The notes: generated from the letters alone by a model not told the origin. Positions 1 through 8,464 are shown, numbered from the stretch's first letter. The stretch is DNA of 64,000 nt from Polaribacter litorisediminis (GCF_019968605.1 NZ_CP082966.1:3709501-3773500); one strand, 5' to 3'. Program-made: numbers and translations.

Positions 1-1
1 G

Positions 2-838
2 TATACCTTAGATTTTGAACTCGCAAAAAAAGCACTAGAAAATGGTGTTACTATCCTTCAAGATGAAGTGATAAACATTGATTTTAATCATGATTTTTTT
101 CAAGTTGAAACCAAAGAAAATAAAAGTTTTACCTCAAAATTTGCAATTGGTTCTTTTGGCAAACGTTCTTTATTAGATGTAAAAATGGAGCGTAGTTTTA
201 TCCAAAAAAAATCACCATATTTAGGTGTAAAAATACATGTAAAAGGAAATTTTTCTAAAAATTTGGTGGCACTTCATAATTTTAAAGGAGGTTATTGTGG
301 CGTTTCTAAAGTAGAAAATGACACGATTAATTTGTGTTATATCACCAGTTTTTCATCTTTTAAAAAATTTAAAAACATAGATGATTTTCAAGAAAATGTG
401 GTGTTTAAAAATAGCTTTTTAAAAGAAATATTTCAAAATTCAAAAGCTGTTTGGGAGAAACCATTATCGATTAGTCAGATTTCTTTTGAAACCAAAAAAC
501 CAATAGAAAATCACATGATTATGTGTGGCGATGCTGCAGGAATGATTCATCCGTTGTGTGGTAACGGAATGAGTATGGCAATTCAGTCTGCACAAATAGC
601 ATCTAAACTGATTCTAAATTATTATGATGGTAAAATTACAACACGAATTGAAGTAGAAAAGCAGTACATTAGATTGTGGAACAAACAATTTAAATGGCGC
701 TTAAAGGCAGGTCATTTTATTGCAATGCTGTTTAGAAATGCAAAAATTTCGAATGTGTTATTACAAGTTTTAAGAAGAATGCCGTTTTTATTACCTATAA
801 TTATTAAGCAAACCCATGGTAAATCAATAAAATTATAA
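2..838 (+). CDS. FAD-dependent oxidoreductase, 5' end outside window
   Basis: The reading frame is open from the left edge, so the N-terminus with the dinucleotide-binding motif is not visible. About 278 residues remain. They include the motif CGDAAGMIHPLCGNG (nt 521-565), the second FAD-binding element of flavoprotein hydroxylases and geranylgeranyl-reductase-like enzymes. The stop codon overlaps the next ATG (TAATG), so it is translationally coupled to the methyltransferase. With the type III PKS downstream, the trio resembles the Streptomyces srsABC phenolic-lipid genes (PKS, methyltransferase, flavoprotein). The likely role is therefore oxidation of the polyketide product; the substrate is inferred, not shown. 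Confidence 0.8.
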   Translation, partial: YTLDFELAKKALENGVTILQDEVINIDFNHDFFQVETKENKSFTSKFAIGSFGKRSLLDVKMERSFIQKKSPYLGVKIHVKGNFSKNLVALHNFKGGYCGVSKVENDTINLCYITSFSSFKKFKNIDDFQENVVFKNSFLKEIFQNSKAVWEKPLSISQISFETKKPIENHMIMCGDAAGMIHPLCGNGMSMAIQSAQIASKLILNYYDGKITTRIEVEKQYIRLWNKQFKWRLKAGHFIAMLFRNAKISNVLLQVLRRMPFLLPIIIKQTHGKSIKL

Positions 839-1557
839 TGGATTTTTTCATCAGCACAAAACAAAGAACAGACAAAGAAGAATTGATGGATGATTTTTCT
901 ATCGGAGGAGATTTGTTGCGAGATACGTTAGATAAATTAGAGAATATAAATCGTTGGTTAGGTGGTAATAAAGTAACGGTTAATGGATTAAAAACAATAT
1001 TAAAAAAGCACCCAAAAGAGCAAGAAATCACAATTGTTGATGTGGGTTGCGGTCATGGAGATATTTTGCGAGATGTAGCCAAATTTGGACGAAAGAATCA
1101 TTATAAATTCAAATTAATTGGTATAGATGCCAATCCGACTGCGATTGCATATGCGATTGAATTATCAATAGAGTTTCCTGAATTGAGTTTTGAAACGCAA
1201 GATATTTTTTCGGATGAATTTAAAAATAGAAAGTTTGATGTAGTTTTAGCAACGTTATTTTTACATCATTTTAAAGAACCAGAACTAGTTTCTTATTTAA
1301 AGAATACTTTAAAACAAACAAAAATCGGAATCGTTGTAAATGATTTGCATAGAAACAAAATAGCCTATTATTTGTTTATGCTATTGTCTATATTTATCAC
1401 TAATAAAATGATTATCGAAGACGGATTAACATCTGTTTTAAGAGGTTTTAAAAGAAAAGATTTAGAACAGATGACAACAAAAATAAATATTCAATCCAAT
1501 ATTTCCTGGAAATGGGCTTTTCGCTTTTTGTGGATTCTAAAGAGTAAGAAAGCATAA
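838..1557 (+). CDS. class I SAM-dependent methyltransferase
   Basis: A 239-residue protein with the SAM-binding motif I VDVGCGHGD at residues 67-75 and the following acidic strand LIGIDANP near residue 97. The C-terminal part is mildly hydrophobic and basic. The ATG overlaps the stop of the flavoprotein gene; a second Met at residue 17 is a possible alternative start. The position between an FAD oxidoreductase and a type III PKS suggests methylation of a phenolic or pyrone product, as SrsB does in Streptomyces. That substrate assignment is by context only. Confidence 0.82.
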   Translation: MDFFISTKQRTDKEELMDDFSIGGDLLRDTLDKLENINRWLGGNKVTVNGLKTILKKHPKEQEITIVDVGCGHGDILRDVAKFGRKNHYKFKLIGIDANPTAIAYAIELSIEFPELSFETQDIFSDEFKNRKFDVVLATLFLHHFKEPELVSYLKNTLKQTKIGIVVNDLHRNKIAYYLFMLLSIFITNKMIIEDGLTSVLRGFKRKDLEQMTTKINIQSNISWKWAFRFLWILKSKKA

Positions 1558-1607
1558 AAATAGTGCCAGTAATTAGTGCAAATTAGTGAAATTAGTTTGA
1601 TGAAAAT

Positions 1608-2660
1608 ATGAAAGTAAAAATAACATCTGTTGCAAAGCAACTTCCCAAATATTTTAGAGAAACAAAAAATATCATTCCGTTTGTAAAATTGTGGATGCAA
1701 GATCAAGATAGTCGTTTTCAAAGAAAAGTCATCAAACTTTTTGAAGGCGCTGGTGTTGATAAACGGTATTCAATTATGGATCCTGAAGAAGTTTTTACAG
1801 CAACTTCTTTTGAAGATAAAAACAATATTTACACAAGAGAAGTTGTGCAATTAGCGGAACAATCACTTAAAAAATCATTAAAAAAAGCAGCGCTAAAAGC
1901 CACAGATTTAGATTATATTATTACCGTGAGTTGCACAGGAATTATGATTCCGTCTATGGACGCTTATTTGATAAATTCTCTAGGAATGAAACAAGATATT
2001 GTTCGTTTGCCAGTGACAGAAATGGGTTGTGCAGCCGGAGTTTCCGGAATTATTTATGCAAAGAATTTTTTAAAATCGAATCCTAATAAAAGAGCAGCCG
2101 TTGTTGCGGTAGAAGCACCAACAGCCACGTTTCAATTAGAAGATTATTCGATGGCAAATATTGTAAGTGCTGCCATTTTTGGAGATGGGGCTTCTGCTGT
2201 AATTTTGTCTTCTTATCAAGAAGATTTGGGACCAGAAATTATTGATGAAGCCATGTATCATTTTTATGATGCCACACACATGATGGGCTTTAATTTGGTG
2301 AATTCTGGGTTACAGATGATTTTAGATAAGGAAGTTCCTAAGAAAATATCAGATCATTTTCCGGCTATTATTCATCCTTTTTTAGAGAAAAATAACCTTA
2401 CTATTGACGATATAGATCACCTAATTTTTCATCCAGGAGGAAAGAAAATTGTACAAACTGTAGAAGATTTATTCGGAGCTTTAGGTAAAAATATCGACGA
2501 TACCAAAGAAGTTTTACGTTTGTATGGTAACATGTCTAGTGCCACTGTTTTGTATGTTTTAGAACGATTTATGGATCGGAATCCTGCGAAAGGAGAAAGA
2601 GGAATTATGTTAAGTTTTGGTCCAGGGTTTTCTGCACAACGAATATTGTTAGAGTGGTAA
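1608..2660 (+). CDS. type III polyketide synthase (chalcone/stilbene synthase family)
   Basis: At 350 residues this has the usual length of the family. The catalytic triad is visible: Cys141 in TEMGCAAG, His275 in FHPGGKK and Asn308 in LYGNMSS. The C-terminal family signature appears as SFGPGFSAQ at about residues 336-344. Such enzymes extend an acyl starter with malonyl-CoA and cyclise the chain to alkylresorcinols, alkylpyrones or phloroglucinols. The genes downstream (dehydratase, ketosynthase, ACP, PPTase) could supply a dedicated acyl-ACP starter, analogous in logic to the ArsA/ArsD-ArsB system of Azotobacter. The product is unknown. Confidence 0.93.
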   Translation: MKVKITSVAKQLPKYFRETKNIIPFVKLWMQDQDSRFQRKVIKLFEGAGVDKRYSIMDPEEVFTATSFEDKNNIYTREVVQLAEQSLKKSLKKAALKATDLDYIITVSCTGIMIPSMDAYLINSLGMKQDIVRLPVTEMGCAAGVSGIIYAKNFLKSNPNKRAAVVAVEAPTATFQLEDYSMANIVSAAIFGDGASAVILSSYQEDLGPEIIDEAMYHFYDATHMMGFNLVNSGLQMILDKEVPKKISDHFPAIIHPFLEKNNLTIDDIDHLIFHPGGKKIVQTVEDLFGALGKNIDDTKEVLRLYGNMSSATVLYVLERFMDRNPAKGERGIMLSFGPGFSAQRILLEW

Positions 2661-2674
2661 TTTTGAGTCATAAT

Positions 2675-2705
2675 ACCTCACAGGTTTTTAAAACCTGTTA
2701 GGTCT
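2675..2705. repeat. REP-like palindrome, copy 1
   Basis: An imperfect palindrome with core CACAGGTTTTTAAAACCTGT, lying between the PKS stop and the transposase start. One arm carries TTAGGTCT where other copies have TGAGGTCT. It is one of four copies in this operon and the most diverged on that arm. Confidence 0.85.
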
Positions 2706-2721
2706 GAAAAAAGTAATTTTT

Positions 2722-3282
2722 ATGAAATACGAGGTTTTAGTTGAAGATTCTTTTTATCATATTTATAATTGTGGAAACAATAAAGAAGATATTTTTATTG
2801 AAGAACAGAATTATAGTTATTTTTTAAGATTAGTAAAGAAACACCTTTCTAAAACTTCTGATATATTGGCTTATTGTTTATTAAAAAATCACTTTCATTT
2901 CATTGTAAAAACGAAAGAAGAAGTTTTACCAAAACAAATATCACAATCATTTTCAAACCTATTTAATGCATATTCAAAAAGTATAAATAAAAAATATGGA
3001 AGAACAGGAAGTTTATTTAAAGATCGATTTTCAAGAATTAAGTTAGATAGTGAAGAATATCTAAAAAATTTGATTTTATATATTCATTTAAATCCAACCC
3101 ATCATAATTTTATTGATGATTTTAGGAATTATAAATATTCTTCATATAATTCAATTTTATCTGATAAACCTACAAAGCTTTTGAGAGCAAATGTTATTAC
3201 TCTTTTTGATGATAAAAAAAATTTTATAGATGCTCATAAAATTAAAGAAGTGACTATTTTAGAATCTATAACATTAGAGTAA
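2722..3282 (+). CDS. REP-associated tyrosine transposase (RAYT, Y1/TnpA_REP family)
   Basis: A 186-residue protein. The HUH metal-binding motif is NHFHF (His57, His59) after YCLLK. The C-terminal half has the family stretch YLKNLILYIHLNP containing the candidate catalytic tyrosine, and GRTGSLFKDRF before it. RAYTs are single-copy Y1 nucleases that act on REP palindromes. Here the gene is bracketed by copies of one palindrome (2675-2705 and 3290-3322), with two more copies downstream in the same operon. It interrupts an otherwise metabolic operon in the same orientation. It appears intact. Confidence 0.9.
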   Translation: MKYEVLVEDSFYHIYNCGNNKEDIFIEEQNYSYFLRLVKKHLSKTSDILAYCLLKNHFHFIVKTKEEVLPKQISQSFSNLFNAYSKSINKKYGRTGSLFKDRFSRIKLDSEEYLKNLILYIHLNPTHHNFIDDFRNYKYSSYNSILSDKPTKLLRANVITLFDDKKNFIDAHKIKEVTILESITLE

Positions 3283-3289
3283 TAAGGAA

Positions 3290-3322
3290 AGACCTCACAG
3301 GTTTTTAAAACCTGTGAGGTCT
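3290..3322. repeat. REP-like palindrome, copy 2
   Basis: A palindrome with arms AGACCTCACAGGTTTT and AAAACCTGTGAGGTCT around one central base, just after the transposase stop and 16 nt before the dehydratase ATG. It could fold in the operon mRNA. It has no T-run of its own, so it is not called as a terminator. Confidence 0.9.
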
Positions 3323-3338
3323 TGTTAAATCAACAAAA

Positions 3339-3779
3339 ATGAAGTCAAAACAAATCATAAAAAACTTACCCTACAAAAAACCATTTTTGTTTGTTGATGA
3401 ACTCACTGAAATATCAGAAAAAGGAGTTACCGGTAATTATACTTTTCAAGAAAATGAGTTTTTTTACGAAGGGCATTTTAAAGATAATCCAATTACTCCA
3501 GGTGTTATTTTAACGGAAACAATGGCACAAATTGGTGTGGTTTGTTTAGGTATTTATTTGTTAAAAAGTGAAATTTTATCAGATAGAAAACCACAAATTG
3601 CATTAACTTCTAATGAAGTTGATTTCTTTTTACCCGTTTTACCCAATGAAAAAGTAATAGTAATTTCAGAAAAAGAGTATTTTAGATTCAACAAATTAAA
3701 ATGTAAAGTAAAGATGATGAATGAGAAAAATGAGTTGGTGTGTAGAGGAATTATTTCTGGAATGATAAAGCCAATATAG
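3339..3779 (+). CDS. 3-hydroxyacyl-ACP dehydratase, FabZ/hotdog family
   Basis: A 146-residue hotdog-fold protein with the FabZ-type active-site region GHFKDNPITPGVILTE. His46 and Glu60 occupy the positions of the catalytic His and Glu, followed by TMAQIG. It would dehydrate a beta-hydroxyacyl-ACP during chain building. It lies between the transposase and a ketosynthase and reads in the same direction as the PKS. The TAG stop overlaps the first bases of a REP-like palindrome (3778-3810). Confidence 0.88.
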   Translation: MKSKQIIKNLPYKKPFLFVDELTEISEKGVTGNYTFQENEFFYEGHFKDNPITPGVILTETMAQIGVVCLGIYLLKSEILSDRKPQIALTSNEVDFFLPVLPNEKVIVISEKEYFRFNKLKCKVKMMNEKNELVCRGIISGMIKPI

Positions 3780-3810
3780 ACCTCACAGGTTTTAAAAACC
3801 TGTGAGGTCT
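3778..3810. repeat. REP-like palindrome, copy 3
   Basis: A palindrome with the same arms as the copy at 3290-3322 (AGACCTCACAGG...CCTGTGAGGTCT), starting within the stop codon of the dehydratase gene and lying upstream of the ketosynthase. The centre has one T to A shift (TTTTAAAAA instead of TTTTTAAAA). Confidence 0.9.
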
Positions 3811-3866
3811 AGAAAAGTTTTAGAGAATATTATATCAGTCAAAATCCGTGAAATCCATGTAAAAAA

Positions 3867-5138
3867 ATGAATAACAGAGTAGTCATAACAGGTTTAGGAG
3901 TGGTTGCCCCAAATGGGGTTGGTTTATCTGCATTTACGAAGGCAATAAAAGCAGGCAAATCAGGAATTACGTTTCATCAAGAATTAAAAGACAAAGGTTT
4001 TTCTTGTTGTATTGGCGGAATTCCAGAAATATCCGAAGAAAAAAAACTCGAATATTTATCACCTTTGCAGTTACGTGGATTCAATAGCACATCAATTTTA
4101 TATGGCTGTATGGCAGGAATTGATGCTTGGAAAGATGCTGGTTTTTCTGTGGATGAAAACTCTAAATTAGAGTATGATTCGGGATTGATTTTTGGCACAG
4201 GAACCTCTGGAATTGAAAAATTTAGGGAATCGATTTATAAAATTGATGATCAAAAAGTACGACGTTTAGGAAGCACTTCTGTAGTGCAAACGATGGCAAG
4301 TGGCATCTCTGCTTATTTGGGCGGAATTTTAGGCTTGGGCAATCAGGTAACGACAAACTCATCAGCTTGTACCACGGGAACTGAAGCGTTGTTATTGGGA
4401 TTTGAACGCATTAAAACGGGTAAGGCAAAACGAATGCTGGTCGGTAGTTCTAGTGATAGTAGTTTGTATACTTGGGGAGGCTTTGACGCTATGCGAGTAA
4501 TGTCTTATAAACACAATGAAACGCCCGAAAAAGGTTCAAGACCTATGAGTGAAACAGCTTCTGGATTTGTGCCTGGCAGTGGAGCAGGAGCGCTGGTTTT
4601 AGAATCTTTAGAAAGTGCTTTGGCAAGAAATGCAACGATTTATGCGGAGGTTTTAGGTGGAAATATCAATTCTGGCGGACAACGAAACGGCGGAAGTTTA
4701 ACCGCACCAAATGCAGAAGCTGTTCAAAGATGTATTACGGATGCTCTTAGAGATTCCGAAATAGCATCCGCAGAAATTGATGCGATTAATGGGCATTTAA
4801 CAGCGACCATCAAAGATAGTTTAGAGATAGAAAATTGGACCAAAGCTTTACAAAGAAAAGGAACTGATTTTCCTTACATCAACTCAATAAAATCGCAAAT
4901 TGGACATTGTTTGGCTGCTGCAGGTGCTATTGAAAGTGTTGCAGCTGTTTTGCAAATTAAAGAACAATTTGTGTTCCCAAATATAAATTGTGAGGATGTA
5001 CATCCAGAGATTTCTGAATTGATTGCTGTGGATAAAATTCCAACTACATTGATAGAAAAGAATATTAATATTGTCGCAAAAGCAAGTTTTGGTTTTGGTG
5101 ATGTAAATGCTTGTGTTATCTTTAAAAAATATAAATAG
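3867..5138 (+). CDS. beta-ketoacyl-[ACP] synthase (KAS II-like)
   Basis: A 423-residue thiolase-fold condensing enzyme. The catalytic Cys168 is in NSSACTTGTEA, the first His310 in NGHLTATIKDS (normally HGTGT, so this loop is unusual), and Lys342/His347 in SIKSQIGHCLAAAGA. The Cys-His-His set supports decarboxylative condensation with malonyl-ACP. With the dehydratase, ACP and PPTase around it, it probably elongates or builds an acyl-ACP for the type III PKS. The GHLTAT variant of the GTGT loop suggests a branch away from housekeeping FabF. Confidence 0.92.
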   Translation: MNNRVVITGLGVVAPNGVGLSAFTKAIKAGKSGITFHQELKDKGFSCCIGGIPEISEEKKLEYLSPLQLRGFNSTSILYGCMAGIDAWKDAGFSVDENSKLEYDSGLIFGTGTSGIEKFRESIYKIDDQKVRRLGSTSVVQTMASGISAYLGGILGLGNQVTTNSSACTTGTEALLLGFERIKTGKAKRMLVGSSSDSSLYTWGGFDAMRVMSYKHNETPEKGSRPMSETASGFVPGSGAGALVLESLESALARNATIYAEVLGGNINSGGQRNGGSLTAPNAEAVQRCITDALRDSEIASAEIDAINGHLTATIKDSLEIENWTKALQRKGTDFPYINSIKSQIGHCLAAAGAIESVAAVLQIKEQFVFPNINCEDVHPEISELIAVDKIPTTLIEKNINIVAKASFGFGDVNACVIFKKYK

Positions 5139-5150
5139 TTTATACTTAAA

Positions 5151-5183
5151 AGGCTTCACAGGTTTTTAAAACCTGTGAGGTCT
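5151..5183. repeat. REP-like palindrome, copy 4
   Basis: Core CACAGGTTTTTAAAACCTGTG with a mismatched outer arm (GGCTT against GAGGTCT). It lies between the ketosynthase stop and the ACP start and ends 18 nt before the ACP ATG, so a hairpin here would sit next to the ribosome-binding region. Confidence 0.88.
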
Positions 5184-5201
5184 GAAAATTATCATACAAA
5201 A

Positions 5202-5453
5202 ATGACAAAAGAAGAAATCATAAAGAAATTAACAACGATCGTAAAACCTTATATTCAAAATGAAGAAGGGTTTAAAAACATCTCTGAAAACACAGATTTT
5301 ATCAAAGACTTAGAGATAAATTCCGCAAATTTAGTGGATATTATTTTGGATGTAGAAGATGAGTTTGAGATTGAAATAGACAACCATTCTATGGAGCAAA
5401 TGTTGTCGGTAAAAGCAACTGTTGAGGTTATTCAAGCTAAAATAAATGCCTAA
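5202..5453 (+). CDS. acyl carrier protein
   Basis: An 83-residue acidic protein. Ser41 in the context LEINSANLVDI sits where ACPs carry 4'-phosphopantetheine (normally DSL/DSxxxV). I choose the ATG at 5202 because an upstream in-frame GTG at 5175 lies inside the REP palindrome and would add non-ACP residues. The stop overlaps the ATG of the PPTase gene (TAATG), so carrier and activating enzyme are translationally coupled. It is probably dedicated to the acyl chain made by the adjacent ketosynthase and dehydratase. Confidence 0.9.
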   Translation: MTKEEIIKKLTTIVKPYIQNEEGFKNISENTDFIKDLEINSANLVDIILDVEDEFEIEIDNHSMEQMLSVKATVEVIQAKINA

Positions 5454-6013
5454 TGATTGGCAATGATATTGTTGATTTAGACCTTGCAAAAACAGAAAGC
5501 AATTGGCAACGCAAAGGTTTTTTAGAAAAACAATTTACAGATTCAGAACAGAAAGAAATCTTAAATTCTGAAAATCCTTTTTTACAAGTTTGGTTGTTTT
5601 GGAGCATGAAAGAAGCGGCTTATAAATGCCATACACAGAAATGGAATAAAAGGTTTTTTTCACCTAAAAAAATTACTTGCAAAACAGTTTCAAAATTAAA
5701 AGTAGTTGTAGAGATTGAGAATTGTTTATATAGTATAAAGTATTTTATATCAAATAATTATATTCATTCTGTGGCTTTTGAGGATACGTCCGAAAAAATG
5801 GTTTCAGATTTATTTTTTATTGATAAAAATGAGAGTCAAACCAAAATTACAAACCAAAATTTATTGAGTCATTTCTCTTCTGAAATCGAGCTTCATAAAA
5901 ATGAATTTGGCATTCCTTATTTGTATCAAAATAACCAAAAATTACCAATTTCTATTTCTACTTCTCATCATGGAAATTATGGTGCATTTGCATTTACCTT
6001 AAATAATGAATAG
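5453..6013 (+). CDS. 4'-phosphopantetheinyl transferase superfamily protein
   Basis: A 186-residue protein with the two family motifs: GNDIVDL near the N-terminus (Asp5, Asp8) and WSMKEAAYK at residues 50-58 (Glu54, Lys58), which bind Mg2+ and CoA. It would attach phosphopantetheine to the ACP encoded immediately upstream, with which it shares a TAATG junction. It overlaps the following YceI-like gene by 8 nt. Co-localisation argues for a cluster-specific enzyme rather than the housekeeping AcpS. Confidence 0.9.
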   Translation: MIGNDIVDLDLAKTESNWQRKGFLEKQFTDSEQKEILNSENPFLQVWLFWSMKEAAYKCHTQKWNKRFFSPKKITCKTVSKLKVVVEIENCLYSIKYFISNNYIHSVAFEDTSEKMVSDLFFIDKNESQTKITNQNLLSHFSSEIELHKNEFGIPYLYQNNQKLPISISTSHHGNYGAFAFTLNNE

Positions 6014-6557
6014 ATTTATAAGAGTGAAAAATCTGTTTCTTGTATTGCTTATTTGTACGCTTACAAGCTTTTCTCAAGAGGCATCTAAAATTAATAATGA
6101 GTCTGAAATTACCTTTACAATCAAGAACTTTGGTTTTAATGTGGATGGTAATTTTAATGAATTCAAGGTTTTAAGCAATTTTAATTTCGCTGCGTTAAAA
6201 GAGTCTTTTTTAAATGTAGAGATTGATGTAAAGTCAATATTTACAGGAATTGAAAGTAGAGATCAGCATTTATTAGAGACGGCTTATTTTAATGCTAAAA
6301 CGTATCCAAAAATTATATTTAATGCTACGGAAATAGAAAAAATAGCAAATTTTAAATACCTAGTAAAAGGTTTTATAACGATTAAAGGAATTAAAAAACG
6401 ATTAGAAACACCCATAGAAATTATAGAATCAGGGGAAAATATTATTGTTAAGGCTAACTTTGAGCTCGATAGAAAAGATTTTGATGTTGGAGGAAACAGT
6501 TTGGTGCTTGCTAACAAAGTGAAAGTTAAAATGCGTTATGTCACAAATAAAAATTAA
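6006..6557 (+). CDS. YceI-family lipid-binding-like protein
   Basis: A 183-residue exported protein with an N-terminal hydrophobic signal (FLVLLICTLTSFSQ, residues 11-24). It has the YceI pattern: ITFTIKNFGFNVDG, then DVKSIFTGIESRDQHL, then an FEL-D-KDFDVGG segment. YceI proteins are lipocalin-like barrels that bind isoprenoid or long-chain lipids in the periplasm. Its 8-nt overlap with the PPTase gene and its own 20-nt overlap with the next gene place it in the same transcript. A role in carrying the cluster product is an inference. Confidence 0.82.
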   Translation: MNRFIRVKNLFLVLLICTLTSFSQEASKINNESEITFTIKNFGFNVDGNFNEFKVLSNFNFAALKESFLNVEIDVKSIFTGIESRDQHLLETAYFNAKTYPKIIFNATEIEKIANFKYLVKGFITIKGIKKRLETPIEIIESGENIIVKANFELDRKDFDVGGNSLVLANKVKVKMRYVTNKN

Positions 6558-6996
6558 AGAAGCCCTTTTTAGGCACTGTGAATTATTTGTAAAGAAGCGC
6601 ACAGAAACGGTTCAAGAAATAATTTCATCCAATCAAAAAGCTTTGCAATCAGAAACTAAAAGTTCTGCCGGAGATAAACACGAAACGGGGCGTGCCATGT
6701 TACAATTAGAAATGGAAAAAGCAAGTCAGCAATTAGAGGGAATTGCTATCATGAACCAAATTTTATCAAAAATAGTCATTGCAAAAAGTGGAGAAGTTGG
6801 TCATTTAGGAAGCATCATTATTACAGATAAAGCCAACTATTTTTTAAGTATTTCTGCAGGGCAACTTGTAGCTGAAGGAAAAAATTATTTTGCTATTTCT
6901 GTTTCTTCTCCTATTGGAAAGTTGCTATTAGGAAAGAGAAAAAATGAGGTGGTTGTTTTTAACGGAAATCAAATAAAAATTATTCAGATTTTGTAA
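6538..6996 (+). CDS. GreA/GreB-like small protein
   Basis: A 152-residue protein with an N-terminal helical, coiled-coil-like region containing SSAGDKHETGRAMLQLEMEK, followed by a beta-rich C-terminal domain (residues ~85-152). The layout resembles transcript-cleavage factors of the GreA/GreB family, and the SAGDKHETGRA stretch recurs in flavobacterial members. The acidic residues at the tip of the Gre coiled coil cannot be confirmed by eye. The start overlaps the YceI-like gene. The family is often misannotated as an oxoacyl-ACP synthase; I see no ketosynthase motif. Confidence 0.6.
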   Translation: MSQIKIKEALFRHCELFVKKRTETVQEIISSNQKALQSETKSSAGDKHETGRAMLQLEMEKASQQLEGIAIMNQILSKIVIAKSGEVGHLGSIIITDKANYFLSISAGQLVAEGKNYFAISVSSPIGKLLLGKRKNEVVVFNGNQIKIIQIL

Positions 6997-7033
6997 TCAT
7001 ATCCCATATTATTTTTCCGTGCTTTTTAAAAAA

Positions 7034-7957
7034 TTAGGGTATAGATATAGAAACGGTTGTTAATTTTTCTATATCACAAAAATGATTCAAAAATACTTTT
7101 TGATTTTTAATTTCAGCTTCAATCAACCAATAAGAACCTTTAAAATACGAATTTAAAACGGTAGCTTTTAATGGCGATGTTTCCACAATTTTTAGTTGAT
7201 GAGGATATAGCAGCTGTTTTTTATCTTGAATCGTAATCTCATTGACATCATCAAACAAAGCGGCTACATATTTTTCTTTTGGATTTTGGTATATTTTCTT
7301 CGGATTATCATGCGCTAAAATTGTATGATCTTTGATAATAAGTACGTGATCAGCAAAAGAGAGCGCATCGTTTTTATCATGCGTAGCAACAATACAAGCG
7401 ATTTCTTTTTCTTTTAAATAACGAAACAAGTTTCGGCGCAAAGAGTTTTTCTTAAAGTTATCGATTTGTCCAAAAGGTTCATCTAATAAAATTAAATCAG
7501 GCTCTTTTGCCAAGGCTCTAGCAATAGCAACGCGTTGTTTTTGGCCACCACTTAAGTTTTTCACTTTTGTGTTCTCAAAAGCATTCATTTCTATGACTTT
7601 TAGCAATTCTTGCGTACGTTTTTCACTTTCCTCGGGATAAAAGCGAGACAGAAATTTTTTAATATTTTCTGATACAGAAATATAAGGCATCAAATCAAAA
7701 TCTTGTGCCACATATTTAAAAAAATCCATGCCAGGAACTAAATGAAATTTAGGCCCTAAAACTTGATGCTCATTCCAAAAAATAGTGCCTTCTTTTAAAT
7801 CTAACAAACCATAAATTACTTTTAAAAGTGTTGATTTTCCGCAACCACTTTCGCCCATTACGCAAAGATGTTCGCCTTTTTGCAAAGTGAAATTGAAATT
7901 ATCTAAAACAGTTTTCTTTTTAGAATATCCAAAAGTGATGTTGTTTACTTGAAGCAT
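7034..7957 (-). CDS. ABC transporter ATP-binding protein with TOBE-like domain
   Basis: A 307-residue ATPase. Walker A is GESGCGKST (35-43), the signature LSGGQKQ (135-141), and Walker B LILLDE (155-160), with an H-loop in VATHDKND. Residues ~235-307 form a C-terminal extension containing LYPHQLKIVE and SYFKGSYWLIEAEI, resembling the TOBE domain of importer ATPases such as PotA. No permease or binding protein is adjacent, so the substrate is unknown. It lies 6 nt after the upstream gene (start near 8449) and is probably co-transcribed with it. Confidence 0.88.
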   Translation of the reverse strand: MLQVNNITFGYSKKKTVLDNFNFTLQKGEHLCVMGESGCGKSTLLKVIYGLLDLKEGTIFWNEHQVLGPKFHLVPGMDFFKYVAQDFDLMPYISVSENIKKFLSRFYPEESEKRTQELLKVIEMNAFENTKVKNLSGGQKQRVAIARALAKEPDLILLDEPFGQIDNFKKNSLRRNLFRYLKEKEIACIVATHDKNDALSFADHVLIIKDHTILAHDNPKKIYQNPKEKYVAALFDDVNEITIQDKKQLLYPHQLKIVETSPLKATVLNSYFKGSYWLIEAEIKNQKVFLNHFCDIEKLTTVSISIP

Positions 7958-7963
7958 AAAAAA

Positions 7964-8449
7964 TTATAAAAAACGGTTATACCAGCTTTCTTCAATAGGA
8001 ATTTCCCAAAAGTTTTTAAAATCGTTTTTATTGGTTATAAGATTGTCAAAAATGATGGTTTTGCCAGTAACAGCCCTCTTTTTTACTAGTTTTTTAAAGT
8101 CTTTCAGTTCCTTGTATTGTACAAATTCTCCTTGCTTAAAACAGGCATTCATTTTGTCTAACAACTCCACTTTATAGGTTTCTTGAAGTTCTAAAATAAA
8201 AGAGACAGAAGCATCAATATCTGTGTTTGTTAGCGTTGAATTTTCAGTATCAGCGATAAAAACGATAAACCGATTGTATAAAAATTGATAAGAGGCTTTA
8301 AAGTTTTCATCTTCTGGCTTCCAGTTTTCAACAAAAGCTTTTATTTTTTGTTCAATTTCGGCTATTTCAGTTGCATAAAACTTTCTGCTTGACGGATATA
8401 CCCAAACTTTCGCCTCATTAGAAATTTTACTGTAGTCAACAAACATCAT
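7964..8449 (-). CDS. conserved hypothetical protein upstream of ABC ATPase
   Basis: About 161 residues, no signal peptide, with repeated aromatic and basic patches (YPSSRKFYATEIAEIEQK near the N-terminus, FWEIPIEESWYNRFL at the C-terminus). I recognise it as a family common in Flavobacteriaceae, sometimes labelled ABC transporter ATPase, but it has no Walker motifs. I place the start at the tandem ATG codons 8449/8446, because a TAnnTTTG promoter box at 8465-8472 lies between these and the farther upstream start at 8476. The next gene follows after 6 nt. Confidence 0.7.
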   Translation of the reverse strand: MMFVDYSKISNEAKVWVYPSSRKFYATEIAEIEQKIKAFVENWKPEDENFKASYQFLYNRFIVFIADTENSTLTNTDIDASVSFILELQETYKVELLDKMNACFKQGEFVQYKELKDFKKLVKKRAVTGKTIIFDNLITNKNDFKNFWEIPIEESWYNRFL

Positions 8450-8464
8450 TTTAAATTTAGACAG

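Noticed and set aside
3290..3322. REP palindromes as rho-independent terminators
   Set aside because: They lack a following T-run, and genes continue in the same direction with short gaps on both sides.
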